From assembly GCF_001667075.1 (NCBI RefSeq), contig NZ_LZIL01000069.1, positions 1 to 64,000 of the forward strand: a stretch of DNA of 64,000 bases. Reading direction: 5' to 3'. This stretch comes from Mycobacterium sp. 852014-52450_SCH5900713. Its GTDB lineage: Bacteria; Actinomycetota; Actinomycetes; Mycobacteriales; Mycobacteriaceae. The notes beneath the pieces were generated by a model that was not told where the DNA came from, made no database searches, and was given only the letters and a program-made list of their open reading frames with translations. Both the position numbers and the translations under genes were made by a program. The first letter of the stretch is position 1, and every line of letters begins with the position of its first letter. Shown here in pieces: positions 24,629 through 32,395 of this stretch.

Positions 24629-24850
24629 CGCATCCCCAACCCACCGACTACCGAGTCAACGACACTTACACCCACACGAACCGACACCCACCCCCGGCGA
24701 CTAGACACGTGAGCAACATTCGGATCGAGCCTAAGCCAATCGGCTATCCAAATGCGGTTTTTTACGAAACGTTTAATTACGTGGCGGCGGCGTGTCCATG
24801 CCGGTCAACAGGCAAGGTGGGACTACCGGGACCGGCGGTGCCAGCGCCGG

Positions 24851-26248
24851 TCAGCAACCCTTGAGCCGCGCCGCCAAGTAGTCGGCGACGGCGTTCATCG
24901 CGACGCGCTCCTGCGTCATGTCATCGCGACGGCGCACCGTGACGGCGTTGTCTTCGAGGGAGTCGAAATCCACCGTCACACAGAACGGCGTCCCCACCTC
25001 GTCCTGGCGCCGGTAGCGGCGCCCGATCGCGCCAGCGTCGTCGAAATCGATGTTCCAGCAGGTGCGCAGTTCGGCGGCCAGGTCGCGAGCCTTGGGACTC
25101 AGGTCGGCGTGCCGGGACAGCGGCAGCACCGCGGCCTTGACCGGGGCCAACCGCGGATCCAGCCGGAGCAACGTGCGCTTCTCCATCACGCCCTTGGCGT
25201 TGGGTGCCTGGTCCTCGGTGTAGGCGTCGATCAGAAACGCCATGAACGACCGCGTCAGCCCGGCCGCCGGTTCGATGACATACGGGATGTAGCGGGTATC
25301 GGTGCCCTGGTCGTAGTACGACAGGTCGGCGCCGGAATGTTTTGCGTGCGTTGACAAGTCGAAATCGGTCCGGTTGGCGACGCCCTCCAGTTCGCCCCAC
25401 GGGTTGCCCGCGAAGCCGAACTTGTACTCGATGTCGACGGTCCGGTCGGAGTAGTGCGAAAGCTTCTCGGCGGGGTGCTCGTACAGCCGCAGATTCTCCG
25501 GGTCGATACCCAGGTCGAGATACCACTGCAGGCGGGTGTCGATCCAATACTGGTGCCATTCCTTCGCGGTCGACGGCTCCACGAAGAATTCCATTTCCAT
25601 CTGCTCGAACTCGCGGGTTCGGAATATGAAGTTGCCGGGCGTGATCTCATTGCGAAAACTCTTGCCGATCTGGCCGATACCGAACGGCGGCTTCTTGCGC
25701 GCGGTGGTGACGATGTTGGCGAAGTTGACGAAGATGCCCTGCGCGGTCTCCGGACGCAGATAGTGCAAGCCCTCCTCGGTCTCGATCGGCCCGAGGTGGG
25801 TCTTGAGCATCATGTTGAACTCGCGCGGCTCCGTCCACTGGCCCTTGGTTCCGCAATCCGGGCAGACGATCTCGGTCATCGGCACCGAGTCGGGGTCGTC
25901 GATCCCCTTCTTCGCCGCGTAAGCCTCCTGCATGTGGTCCTGGCGATGCCGGTGATGACAGTTCAGGCACTCGACCAGTGGGTCGTGGAAGACCTCGACG
26001 TGGCCGGAGGCCACCCAGACCTGCCTCGGCAGGATGATCGACGAATCGATGCCCACGACGTCGTCGCGCCCGGTGACCACCGATCGCCACCACTGCCGCT
26101 TGATGTTCTCCTTGAGTTCCACTCCCAGCGGGCCGTAGTCCCACGCCGACCGGGTGCCGCCGTAGATCTCTCCCGAAGGAAAGACAAAGCCGCGCCGTTT
26201 GGCCAGGTTCACTACGGTGTCGATGACGGACGCCACGGGGTGGTGCAC
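24851..26248 (-). CDS. glyS: Glycyl-tRNA synthetase (alpha2 class II), zinc-ribbon form
   Basis: 465 aa from GTG at 26248, which aligns with the start I recall for M. tuberculosis GlyRS ([20 protein letters not shown]). An upstream ATG at 26341 would add 31 residues without homology. Class II motifs are clear: the motif 2 region [19 protein letters not shown], and [16 protein letters not shown] near the C-terminus. It charges tRNA-Gly. An insertion contains C94-x2-C97 and C129-x2-C132 ([10 protein letters not shown]...[10 protein letters not shown]), a predicted zinc ribbon. The M. tuberculosis enzyme, as I remember it, lacks these cysteines. Divergent from the zinc regulators smtB-zur. Confidence 0.95.
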   Translation of the reverse strand: [465 protein letters not shown]

Positions 26249-26309
26249 TCCCTTTCCGGGTTTGAACGGGCACGAACGGCGCTCGACCGCCGTGCGCAGA
26301 GCATTCGTC

Positions 26310-26357
26310 ATCGTAACGATCGGCCCCGCGGTCTTTGACATGCGTCATCATGCATGT
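26310..26357. promoter_or_regulatory. Palindromes in the glyS / smtB divergent region
   Basis: ATCGT-A-ACGAT (26310-26320) is a perfect 5-1-5 palindrome. ACATGC (26338-26343) and GCATGT (26352-26357) form a 6-8-6 inverted repeat. Both lie between the GlyRS GTG and the probable SmtB start, where an ArsR-type or other metal regulator would be expected to act. They do not match the Zur box consensus I know (TGAAAATCATTTTCA). Operator function is inferred from position only. Confidence 0.4.
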
Positions 26358-26430
26358 GACAGTGGAAGTCGACCGCCTCACGGCGCGCCCTCCCCGCTAC
26401 CTGGCCCTTCTCGAGGTGATGACTCTCTCC

Positions 26431-26859
26431 ATGGCGATGTCCCCATCCCCGCCTTCCTCGCTGCCGGCCGCCGCCGATGGTGACGTGGGACCGGCGATGA
26501 GCGTGGTTGCCCACGAGCACGGCGAAACCGGGTCCGCCGGACACCCGCCGGCCGATTACCCCGTCCCGCCGCCGCGCGAGATTCTCGACGCGGCCGGTGA
26601 GCTGCTGCGCGCGCTGGCCGCCCCGGTGCGGATCGCCATCGTGCTGCAGTTGCGTGAATCCCAGCGCTGCGTGCACGAGCTGGTCGACGCGCTCGGCGTG
26701 CCGCAGCCACTGGTCAGCCAGCACCTGAAGATCCTGAAGGCCGCCGGCGTCGTCGCCGGGGAGCGATCCGGCCGCGAGGTGCTGTACCGGCTTGCCGACC
26801 ATCACCTGGCGCACATCGTGGTGGACGCGGTCGCCCACGCGAGCGAGGACACACAATGA
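26431..26859 (+). CDS. smtB: ArsR/SmtB-family zinc-responsive repressor
   Basis: Winged-helix regulator. The conserved part is EILDAAGELLRALAAPVRIA, the recognition helix VPQPLVSQHLKILKAAGVV and GREVLYRLADHHLAHIVVDA, where D-x-H-x2-H residues of the last helix match the alpha-5 zinc site of SmtB. Nearly identical to M. tuberculosis SmtB (Rv2358) after residue 40; the N-terminus is variable. The start is uncertain: ATG at 26431 (12 nt after GAGGTG) is preferred, but ATGs at 26419 and 26437 and a longer frame from 26335 are possible. In mycobacteria SmtB represses smtB-zur when zinc is low and releases it when zinc is high. zur follows within 50 nt. Confidence 0.88.
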   Translation: MAMSPSPPSSLPAAADGDVGPAMSVVAHEHGETGSAGHPPADYPVPPPREILDAAGELLRALAAPVRIAIVLQLRESQRCVHELVDALGVPQPLVSQHLKILKAAGVVAGERSGREVLYRLADHHLAHIVVDAVAHASEDTQ

Positions 26860-26908
26860 CACGCGCCGGCGACGATGCAGAACGAAGCGATGCTGAGGTG
26901 GGGCGCCA

Positions 26909-27301
26909 ATGACAGGCGCGAGTATCCGATCGACCCGTCAGCGGGCGGCGATCTCCACGCTGATGGACACCCTCGACGACTTCCGCTCGGCGCAGGAGTT
27001 GCACGACGAGCTGCGCCGCCGCGGCGAGAACATCGGGCTGACCACCGTCTACCGGACGCTGCAGTCAATGGCGGCGGCGGGAATGGTGGACACGCTGCGC
27101 ACCGACACCGGCGAGTCGGTCTACCGCAGGTGTTCCGAACACCACCATCACCATCTGGTCTGTCGCAGCTGCGGTTCCACCATCGAAGTCGGCGACCACG
27201 AGGTCGAACAGTGGGCGGCGCAAGTCGCCTCCAAACACGGCTACTCCGACGTCAGCCACACCATCGAGATCTTCGGCACGTGTTCACAGTGCGGGTCCTA
27301 G
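26909..27301 (+). CDS. zur: Zinc uptake regulator Zur (FurB)
   Basis: 130 aa, full length. DNA-binding domain (STRQRAAISTLMDTLDDFRS, ENIGLTTVYRTLQSMAAAG), then the metal-binding dimerisation domain: the histidine run SEHHHHHLVCRSCGSTIEVG with one CxxC and the second CxxC in FGTCSQCGS, the structural zinc site. Matches Rv2359. With zinc bound it represses zinc uptake, ESX-3 and paralogous ribosomal protein genes in mycobacteria. Part of the smtB-zur operon; RBS GAGGTGG about 9 nt before the ATG. Confidence 0.95.
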   Translation: MTGASIRSTRQRAAISTLMDTLDDFRSAQELHDELRRRGENIGLTTVYRTLQSMAAAGMVDTLRTDTGESVYRRCSEHHHHHLVCRSCGSTIEVGDHEVEQWAAQVASKHGYSDVSHTIEIFGTCSQCGS

Positions 27302-27360
27302 GCTGACCCGAGCCGGCCGAACGCGGCACGGTGGAAAAAAGTTCTGAAAAAAGTGTCCAA

Positions 27361-27377
27361 CACGCGCGCCCCGCGTG
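27361..27377. promoter_or_regulatory. CACGCG/CGCGTG palindrome upstream of hydrolase gene
   Basis: Perfect 6-5-6 inverted repeat 60 nt after the zur stop and 63 nt before the hydrolase start, just after the A-rich stretch AAAAAAGTTCTGAAAAAAG. It may be an operator or a weak zur terminator; no T-tract follows it. Confidence 0.35.
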
Positions 27378-27439
27378 CTCCTACCCATGAGTGGCCCACA
27401 GGCCGAGACAAGCAAGAACTCTAGGGAATTGAGAGCACC

Positions 27440-28441
27440 ATGCGGCACCACGCATCACCCCATCTGCGGCCCGTACGCGACGTCGAGGCTCCGTCACTGC
27501 AATTTCGCACCATCCACGGCCACCGACGCGCCTTCCGGGTCGCCGGGTCGGGACCGGCTCTGTTGCTGATCCACGGCGTCGGCGACAAGTCCACGGCATG
27601 GGAGCCTGTGCACGCCAAACTTGCGCGACGGTTCACGGTCATCGCACCGGACCTGCTGGGCCACGGGGAATCGGACAAACCACGCGCCGACTACTCATTG
27701 GCGGCCTTCGCGAACGGCATGCGTGACCTGCTTGCCGCGCTTGACATTGACCGCGTCACCCTGGTCGGGCATTCGTTCGGTGGCGGTGTCGCAATGCAAT
27801 TCGCCTATCAGTACCCGCAGCTGGTGGAGCGCATCGTGCTGGTCAGCAGCGGTGGCGTCGCCCAGGAAGTAAGCGTGGCCTTGCGATTGGCGGCGATGCC
27901 GTTGGGCAGCGAGGCCCTGGCCATGCTGCGCATGCCGGGCGTGATGCCGGCGGTCCGACTGTTCGGGCGGGCCATGGCTACCGTACTGGGCCCCACTAAC
28001 CTCGGGCACGACGTCGCCGATGTGGTGAATCTGCTCGAAGGCTTCCGGGACCCGCGCGCATTGTCGGCGTTCGCACGCACCTTGCGGTCGGTGGTGGACA
28101 GGCGTGGCCAATTCGTCACAATGCTGGACCGAAGCTATCTCGCGCAACCCATTCCGGTGCAAGTGATCTGGGGTGAGCACGACTTGGTGATCCCGGTAGA
28201 CCACGCCCGGATGGCCCACGATGCGGTGCCCGGGTCACGCTTAGAGATCTTCGAGAACTCCGGGCACATGCCGTTCAAGGACGACCCGGATCGCTTCGTC
28301 GAAGTCATCGAGCGCTTCGTCGAGTCGACCCGGCCGGCTCAGCACGACCAAGACCTCCTACGCTCGTTGCTGCAGACCCGCGTGCGCGAAAACGCCCGGG
28401 GATCGGTAGCCATCGCGGTGACCGAATCGGCGGTGTCCTAG
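27440..28441 (+). CDS. Alpha/beta hydrolase (Rv2715-like)
   Basis: 333 aa alpha/beta-hydrolase fold. Oxyanion motif LLIHGVGDKSTAW, nucleophile elbow VGHSFGGGVAMQF (Ser near residue 114), acid in VIWGEHDLVIPVDHA, catalytic His in ENSGHMPFKDDPDRF. Close to Rv2715 by recollection (shared LRPVRDV...LQFRTIHGHRRAFR opening and VTMLDRSYL). Substrate not established. No signal peptide, so cytosolic. Convergent with the Rv2360c-like gene, four bases apart. I see no zinc-linked reason for its place after zur. Confidence 0.85.
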   Translation: MRHHASPHLRPVRDVEAPSLQFRTIHGHRRAFRVAGSGPALLLIHGVGDKSTAWEPVHAKLARRFTVIAPDLLGHGESDKPRADYSLAAFANGMRDLLAALDIDRVTLVGHSFGGGVAMQFAYQYPQLVERIVLVSSGGVAQEVSVALRLAAMPLGSEALAMLRMPGVMPAVRLFGRAMATVLGPTNLGHDVADVVNLLEGFRDPRALSAFARTLRSVVDRRGQFVTMLDRSYLAQPIPVQVIWGEHDLVIPVDHARMAHDAVPGSRLEIFENSGHMPFKDDPDRFVEVIERFVESTRPAQHDQDLLRSLLQTRVRENARGSVAIAVTESAVS

Positions 28442-28445
28442 CGCC

Positions 28446-28874
28446 CTAACCCGTCAATGCGCGACGTATCTCTATGCCGCTATCCAGCACCAACAGAACC
28501 AGGGTGCGCAGCGCGTCGTCGGTCAAGCCGCCGCCGGGAAAGTTGTAGCGCAGCATCACGTCGGCGGTCTTGGCCGCGCCTTTGCCCGAGTTGCGTTGCA
28601 CGGCCTTCTCGTTGACCTTTTCGACCATCGTGACGCTGCCGAAATTGCTGGTGCGGGCCTGCTTGGCGACCTGATCACTGATCTTCTTGGTCAGCGGCAG
28701 GTCCCACGCCAAGACTTGGGTGAGCGACACCAGGTCGAGGTCGTCGGCGATGTTCACCACCCGCAACGACGCGATGGTCCCGGCATGGCGCACCGTCAGC
28801 GCCCCGTCGGACTCCTCCTCGACCGCAAGAACGACACCGAGTGCCGACGCCAGACGTTCCTGCAGTGACGGCAT
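28446..28874 (-). CDS. Conserved mycobacterial protein (Rv2360c-like)
   Basis: 142 aa from ATG at 28874, preceded by GGGGAGGA; the longer frame upstream has no RBS and a GC-biased unlikely composition. Size matches Rv2360c. The sequence is soluble alpha/beta (SLQERLASALGVVLAVEEE, IADDLDLVSLTQVLAWDLP) with a basic middle (KKISDQVAKQARTSNFGS). No known catalytic motif. It follows uppS with 56 nt between them and may be cotranscribed with recO-uppS. Function unknown. Confidence 0.75.
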   Translation of the reverse strand: MPSLQERLASALGVVLAVEEESDGALTVRHAGTIASLRVVNIADDLDLVSLTQVLAWDLPLTKKISDQVAKQARTSNFGSVTMVEKVNEKAVQRNSGKGAAKTADVMLRYNFPGGGLTDDALRTLVLLVLDSGIEIRRALTG

Positions 28875-28930
28875 TGGATCCTCCCCGTGAGGACCCGTTG
28901 CGCCCGGCTCCGCCGCGCTTCCGGTCCCCA

Positions 28931-29821
28931 CTATGCGCTCCCGAATCTTCTGTTGCGCGAAGCGTATTCCTCGCACGCCGCCCACAGGTCGCGGCGGTCG
29001 TAGTCGGGCCACAGCTTGTCCTGGAAGATGTACTCGGCGTAAGCGGCCTGCCACAGCATGAAGTTGCTGGACCGCTGCTCCCCCGAGGTCCTCAGGAAGA
29101 GGTCCACGTCGGGGATGTCGGGCCGTTGCAGGTGATGCGCCACCGTCGACTCCGTGACGCGTTCCGGGTTCAGCCTGCCGACGGCGGCTAAGCGCGCGAT
29201 TTCCTTTGCAGCATCCGCGATTTCGGCGCGACCTCCGTAGTTGACGCAGTAGTTGACCGTGATGACGTCGTTGTCCTTCGTCATGTCCTCCGCAATCGCC
29301 AACTCATTGATCACGCTGCGCCACAGCCGTGGCCGCGAACCCACCCACCGGATTTTGACACCGATGGTCTTCAAGTTCACCCGGCGCATGCGGACCACGT
29401 CCCGGTTGAAGCCCATCAGGAAGCGGACCTCTTCGGGCGACCGCTTCCAGTTCTCGGTGGAAAACGCGTAAAGACTCAGCCACTTGACGCCGATTTCTAT
29501 TGCCCCACAGACGACGTCAATGACTACCGCCTCGCCCGCCCGGTGACCATCGGTGCGGGTCAGTCCCTGCTCGGTGGCCCAGCGGCCATTGCCGTCCATG
29601 ACGATGGCCACATGATTGGGCAATCGGTCCGCAGGAATACGCGGCGGGGTCGCTTTCGAGGTGTGCTGCGGCGGCCGGCTCGGGCCGCCGTCACGCGACG
29701 GCGGCAGCTCGGGGAAGACCACCGGCCATGTCGATTTGTCGGGGAAAACCGGGTAATCGTCGGGCGCCGGGGGCAGCTGCGGAAAGCCGGTCGACTTGAG
29801 CTTGCGCTCAGCTTTAGCCAC
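28931..29821 (-). CDS. uppS: Long-chain (decaprenyl) diphosphate synthase, cis-prenyltransferase
   Basis: 296 aa, the same length as Rv2361c. UPP-synthase signatures are present: HVAIVMDGNGRWATEQGL with the catalytic Asp, YAFSTENWKRSPEEV, and DLFLRTSGEQRSSNFMLWQA near the C-terminus. An N-terminal extension of about 60 polar residues precedes the fold, as in the mycobacterial orthologue. It condenses isopentenyl diphosphate to decaprenyl diphosphate, the lipid carrier for arabinogalactan and peptidoglycan. Its start overlaps the end of recO by 8 nt, indicating translational coupling. Confidence 0.94.
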   Translation of the reverse strand: MAKAERKLKSTGFPQLPPAPDDYPVFPDKSTWPVVFPELPPSRDGGPSRPPQHTSKATPPRIPADRLPNHVAIVMDGNGRWATEQGLTRTDGHRAGEAVVIDVVCGAIEIGVKWLSLYAFSTENWKRSPEEVRFLMGFNRDVVRMRRVNLKTIGVKIRWVGSRPRLWRSVINELAIAEDMTKDNDVITVNYCVNYGGRAEIADAAKEIARLAAVGRLNPERVTESTVAHHLQRPDIPDVDLFLRTSGEQRSSNFMLWQAAYAEYIFQDKLWPDYDRRDLWAACEEYASRNRRFGSA

Positions 29822-30608
29822 AGTCCAACTGCTCCATCAGCGCTGCGCGCCGTTCGGCGATGGTGCGGTCGACGTGATACGGCCGTTCCACCAGTGGCAA
29901 CGTCTTGAGCTGGCGTTCCAGATGCCATTGCAGGTGCGCGGCCACCAGTCCGCTGACGTAGCTGCGGTGCGATTGCGGGGCCTCTTCGGCGAACTCCCAA
30001 TCGCCGTCGTGCAGCGCGGACATCAGATCCAGCACGCCCGGCGGCGGTGTAGTCGAACCGGCTGGACGGCAGTGCGTGCAGACGCTGCCCCCGGCGCCGA
30101 CATGGAACGCGCGATGCGGCCCTGGTGTGGCGCACCGGGCGCACTCGGTCAGCGCCGGCGCCCACCCGGCGATGCCCATGGCGCGCAGCAGGTAGGCGTC
30201 CAGCAGCAGGTCCCGGGAGCGGCGGCCGTCGGCCACCGCCCGCAAGGCGCTGACCGTGAGCCGGTGCAGGGCCGGGGCGGGGGCCCGCTCCTCCCCGGCC
30301 AGGCGTTCGGCGGTTTCCAGCATCGCGCACCCGCAGGTGTAGCGGCCGTAATCGCTGACGATGTCGGTGGCGAACGCGTCGATCGAGACGACCTGGGTGA
30401 CGATGTCGAGGTTGCGGCCGGGATGCAGTTGCGCGTCGATGTGCGCGAACGGTTCCAGCCTCGCGCCGAATTTGCTGCGGGTGCGACGAACGCCCTTCGC
30501 CACCGCCCGGACCAATCCGTGGTCGCGAGTGAGCAGCGTGACGATCCGGTCGGCTTCGCCGAGCTTGTGTTGGCGCAACACCACCGCCCGGTCTCGATAC
30601 AGCCGCAT
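29814..30608 (-). CDS. recO: DNA repair protein RecO
   Basis: 264 aa from ATG at 30608 (MRLYRDRAVVLRQHKLGEAD), the start I recall for Rv2362c; ATG 30614 two codons upstream is possible. N-terminal OB fold, then a four-cysteine zinc site ECARCATPGPH...GSVCTHCRPAG (near 155-180). It mediates RecA loading on SSB-coated DNA in the RecFOR pathway. Overlaps uppS by 8 nt. Divergent from amiA2, with starts 63 nt apart. Confidence 0.95.
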   Translation of the reverse strand: MRLYRDRAVVLRQHKLGEADRIVTLLTRDHGLVRAVAKGVRRTRSKFGARLEPFAHIDAQLHPGRNLDIVTQVVSIDAFATDIVSDYGRYTCGCAMLETAERLAGEERAPAPALHRLTVSALRAVADGRRSRDLLLDAYLLRAMGIAGWAPALTECARCATPGPHRAFHVGAGGSVCTHCRPAGSTTPPPGVLDLMSALHDGDWEFAEEAPQSHRSYVSGLVAAHLQWHLERQLKTLPLVERPYHVDRTIAERRAALMEQLDCG

Positions 30609-30670
30609 CACCATAGTTTTGCACCCCGCCGCGACAATGCTGGTATCCGCGCCGGTTAGTCTCGTACCCC

Positions 30671-32167
30671 GTGATTGGCGCTTCCGAGTCAGGTCCTGGA
30701 TCCATTTTCGGATCCGGTGGCCAGCGCCTGCCCACACTGACTGACCTGCTCTATCAGCTCGCCAACCGGTCCGTGACGTCGGTCACACTGGTGCGCCGGT
30801 CCCTGCACGCCATCCACGCGAGCCAGCCCACGCTGAACGCCTTCCGCGTGGTGCTCACCGAGTCGGCCCTGGCCGACGCGGCGGCGGCCGACCGGCGGCG
30901 GGCGGCCGGAGACACGGCGCCGTTGCTGGGCATCCCGATCGCGGTCAAGGACGACGTCGACGTTGCTGGAGTGCCGACCGCCTTCGGCACCGAGGGATAC
31001 GTCCCACCCGCCACCCACGACGCCGAAGTGGTTCGCCGCCTGAAGGCCGCGGGAGCGGTGATCGTCGGCAAGACCAACACCTGCGAACTGGGCCAGTGGC
31101 CGTTCACCAGCGGACCCGGGTTCGGGCATACCCGCAACCCCTGGTCGCGCCGGCACACCCCGGGCGGCTCCTCGGGGGGCAGCGCGGCCGCGGTGGCCGC
31201 GGGACTCGTCACCGCGGCGATCGGCTCGGACGGCGCGGGCAGCGTCCGCATCCCCGCCGCGTGGACGCATCTGGTGGGCATCAAGCCGCAGCGCGGCCGC
31301 ATCTCCACCTGGCCACTGCCCGAGGCGTTCAACGGCATCACGGTCAACGGTGTGCTGGCCCGCACGGTGGCCGATGCGGCGTTGGTGCTCGACGCGGCGT
31401 CGGGCAACGTCGAGGGCGACCGGCACAAGCCGCCCCCGATCACCGCCTCAGACTACGTCGGCATCGCGCCCGGCCCGCTGAACATCGCGCTGTCAACGCG
31501 GTTCCCGTACACCGGTTTTCGGTCCAAGCTGCATCCCGAGATCCTGGCGGCGACGCGATCCGTGGCCAGGCAGCTCGAGCTGCTCGGCCACACCGTGGTG
31601 CCGGGCAACCCCGACTACGGGCTGCGGCTGTCGTGGGATTTCCTTGCCCGGTCCACCGCCGGTCTGCGGGACTGGGAGGAGCGGCTGGGCGACGGGGTGA
31701 TCCTCGACCCCCGCACGGTGTCCAACTTGCGTGTGGGCCATGTGCTGGGTCAGGCGATCCTGCGCACTGCGCGCCGGCACGAAACCGAGGCCCAGCGTCG
31801 GGTGGGTTCGATCTTCGACATCGTCGATGTCGTCGTGGCTCCGACCACCGCCCAGCCGCCGCCGCTGGCGCGCGCCTTCGACCGGTTGAGCGGCTTCGGC
31901 ACCGATCGAGCGATGATCGCCGCCTGCCCACTGACCTTCCCGTGGAATGTGCTGGGCTGGCCGTCGATCAACGTGCCGGCGGGGTTCACCTCCGAGGGGC
32001 TGCCGATCGGAGTGCAGTTGATGGGGCCGCACAACAGCGAGGGCATGCTGATCTCGCTGGCCGCCGAACTGGAGGCCGTGTGCGGGTGGTCGACCAAGCA
32101 GCCGACGATGTGGTGGAACGCCGAAACGGGCACGCCGCCGGTGTCCGGGGCCTCGTCGCGGAAGTGA
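30671..32167 (+). CDS. amiA2: Amidase
   Basis: 498 aa amidase-signature enzyme, GTG start. The Ser-cisSer-Lys triad is visible: Lys in GIPIAVKDDVDVAG (about residue 97), the glycine/serine-rich motif TPGGSSGGSAAAVAAG (about 165-180) and the nucleophile segment GSDGAGSVRIPAAW. Close to Rv2363, with a slightly longer C-terminus (ending TPPVSGASSRK). It hydrolyses amides to acid and ammonia; the substrate is unknown. No signal peptide seen. Confidence 0.93.
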   Translation: MIGASESGPGSIFGSGGQRLPTLTDLLYQLANRSVTSVTLVRRSLHAIHASQPTLNAFRVVLTESALADAAAADRRRAAGDTAPLLGIPIAVKDDVDVAGVPTAFGTEGYVPPATHDAEVVRRLKAAGAVIVGKTNTCELGQWPFTSGPGFGHTRNPWSRRHTPGGSSGGSAAAVAAGLVTAAIGSDGAGSVRIPAAWTHLVGIKPQRGRISTWPLPEAFNGITVNGVLARTVADAALVLDAASGNVEGDRHKPPPITASDYVGIAPGPLNIALSTRFPYTGFRSKLHPEILAATRSVARQLELLGHTVVPGNPDYGLRLSWDFLARSTAGLRDWEERLGDGVILDPRTVSNLRVGHVLGQAILRTARRHETEAQRRVGSIFDIVDVVVAPTTAQPPPLARAFDRLSGFGTDRAMIAACPLTFPWNVLGWPSINVPAGFTSEGLPIGVQLMGPHNSEGMLISLAAELEAVCGWSTKQPTMWWNAETGTPPVSGASSRK

Positions 32168-32395
32168 AACCCGTGCGGCGTATCACCGAAGTTGACTTCG
32201 ATTGAGCGGCTTCGGGTTTGTCGATGCCCATACCGGGAATGGGCCCCCGGCACGGTGATCGGCGGCGACCGCGAGCGAGTCACGTCCTCTTCGGCGAATT
32301 CGGCTACCGGACAATCACTGCGGTGCACGCACACGGGTTGCGCGAGGTCGCGGAGGCGGTCGCATAGCCGGCAGCCACGTGGGTACACCGGAACA

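Noticed and set aside
24629..24850. Short AT-rich stretch with AAACGTTT palindrome upstream of the PPE gene, considered as a Zur box or att site
   Set aside because: The palindrome is only 8 bp, does not match the Zur consensus, and no direct repeat or integrase gene accompanies it.
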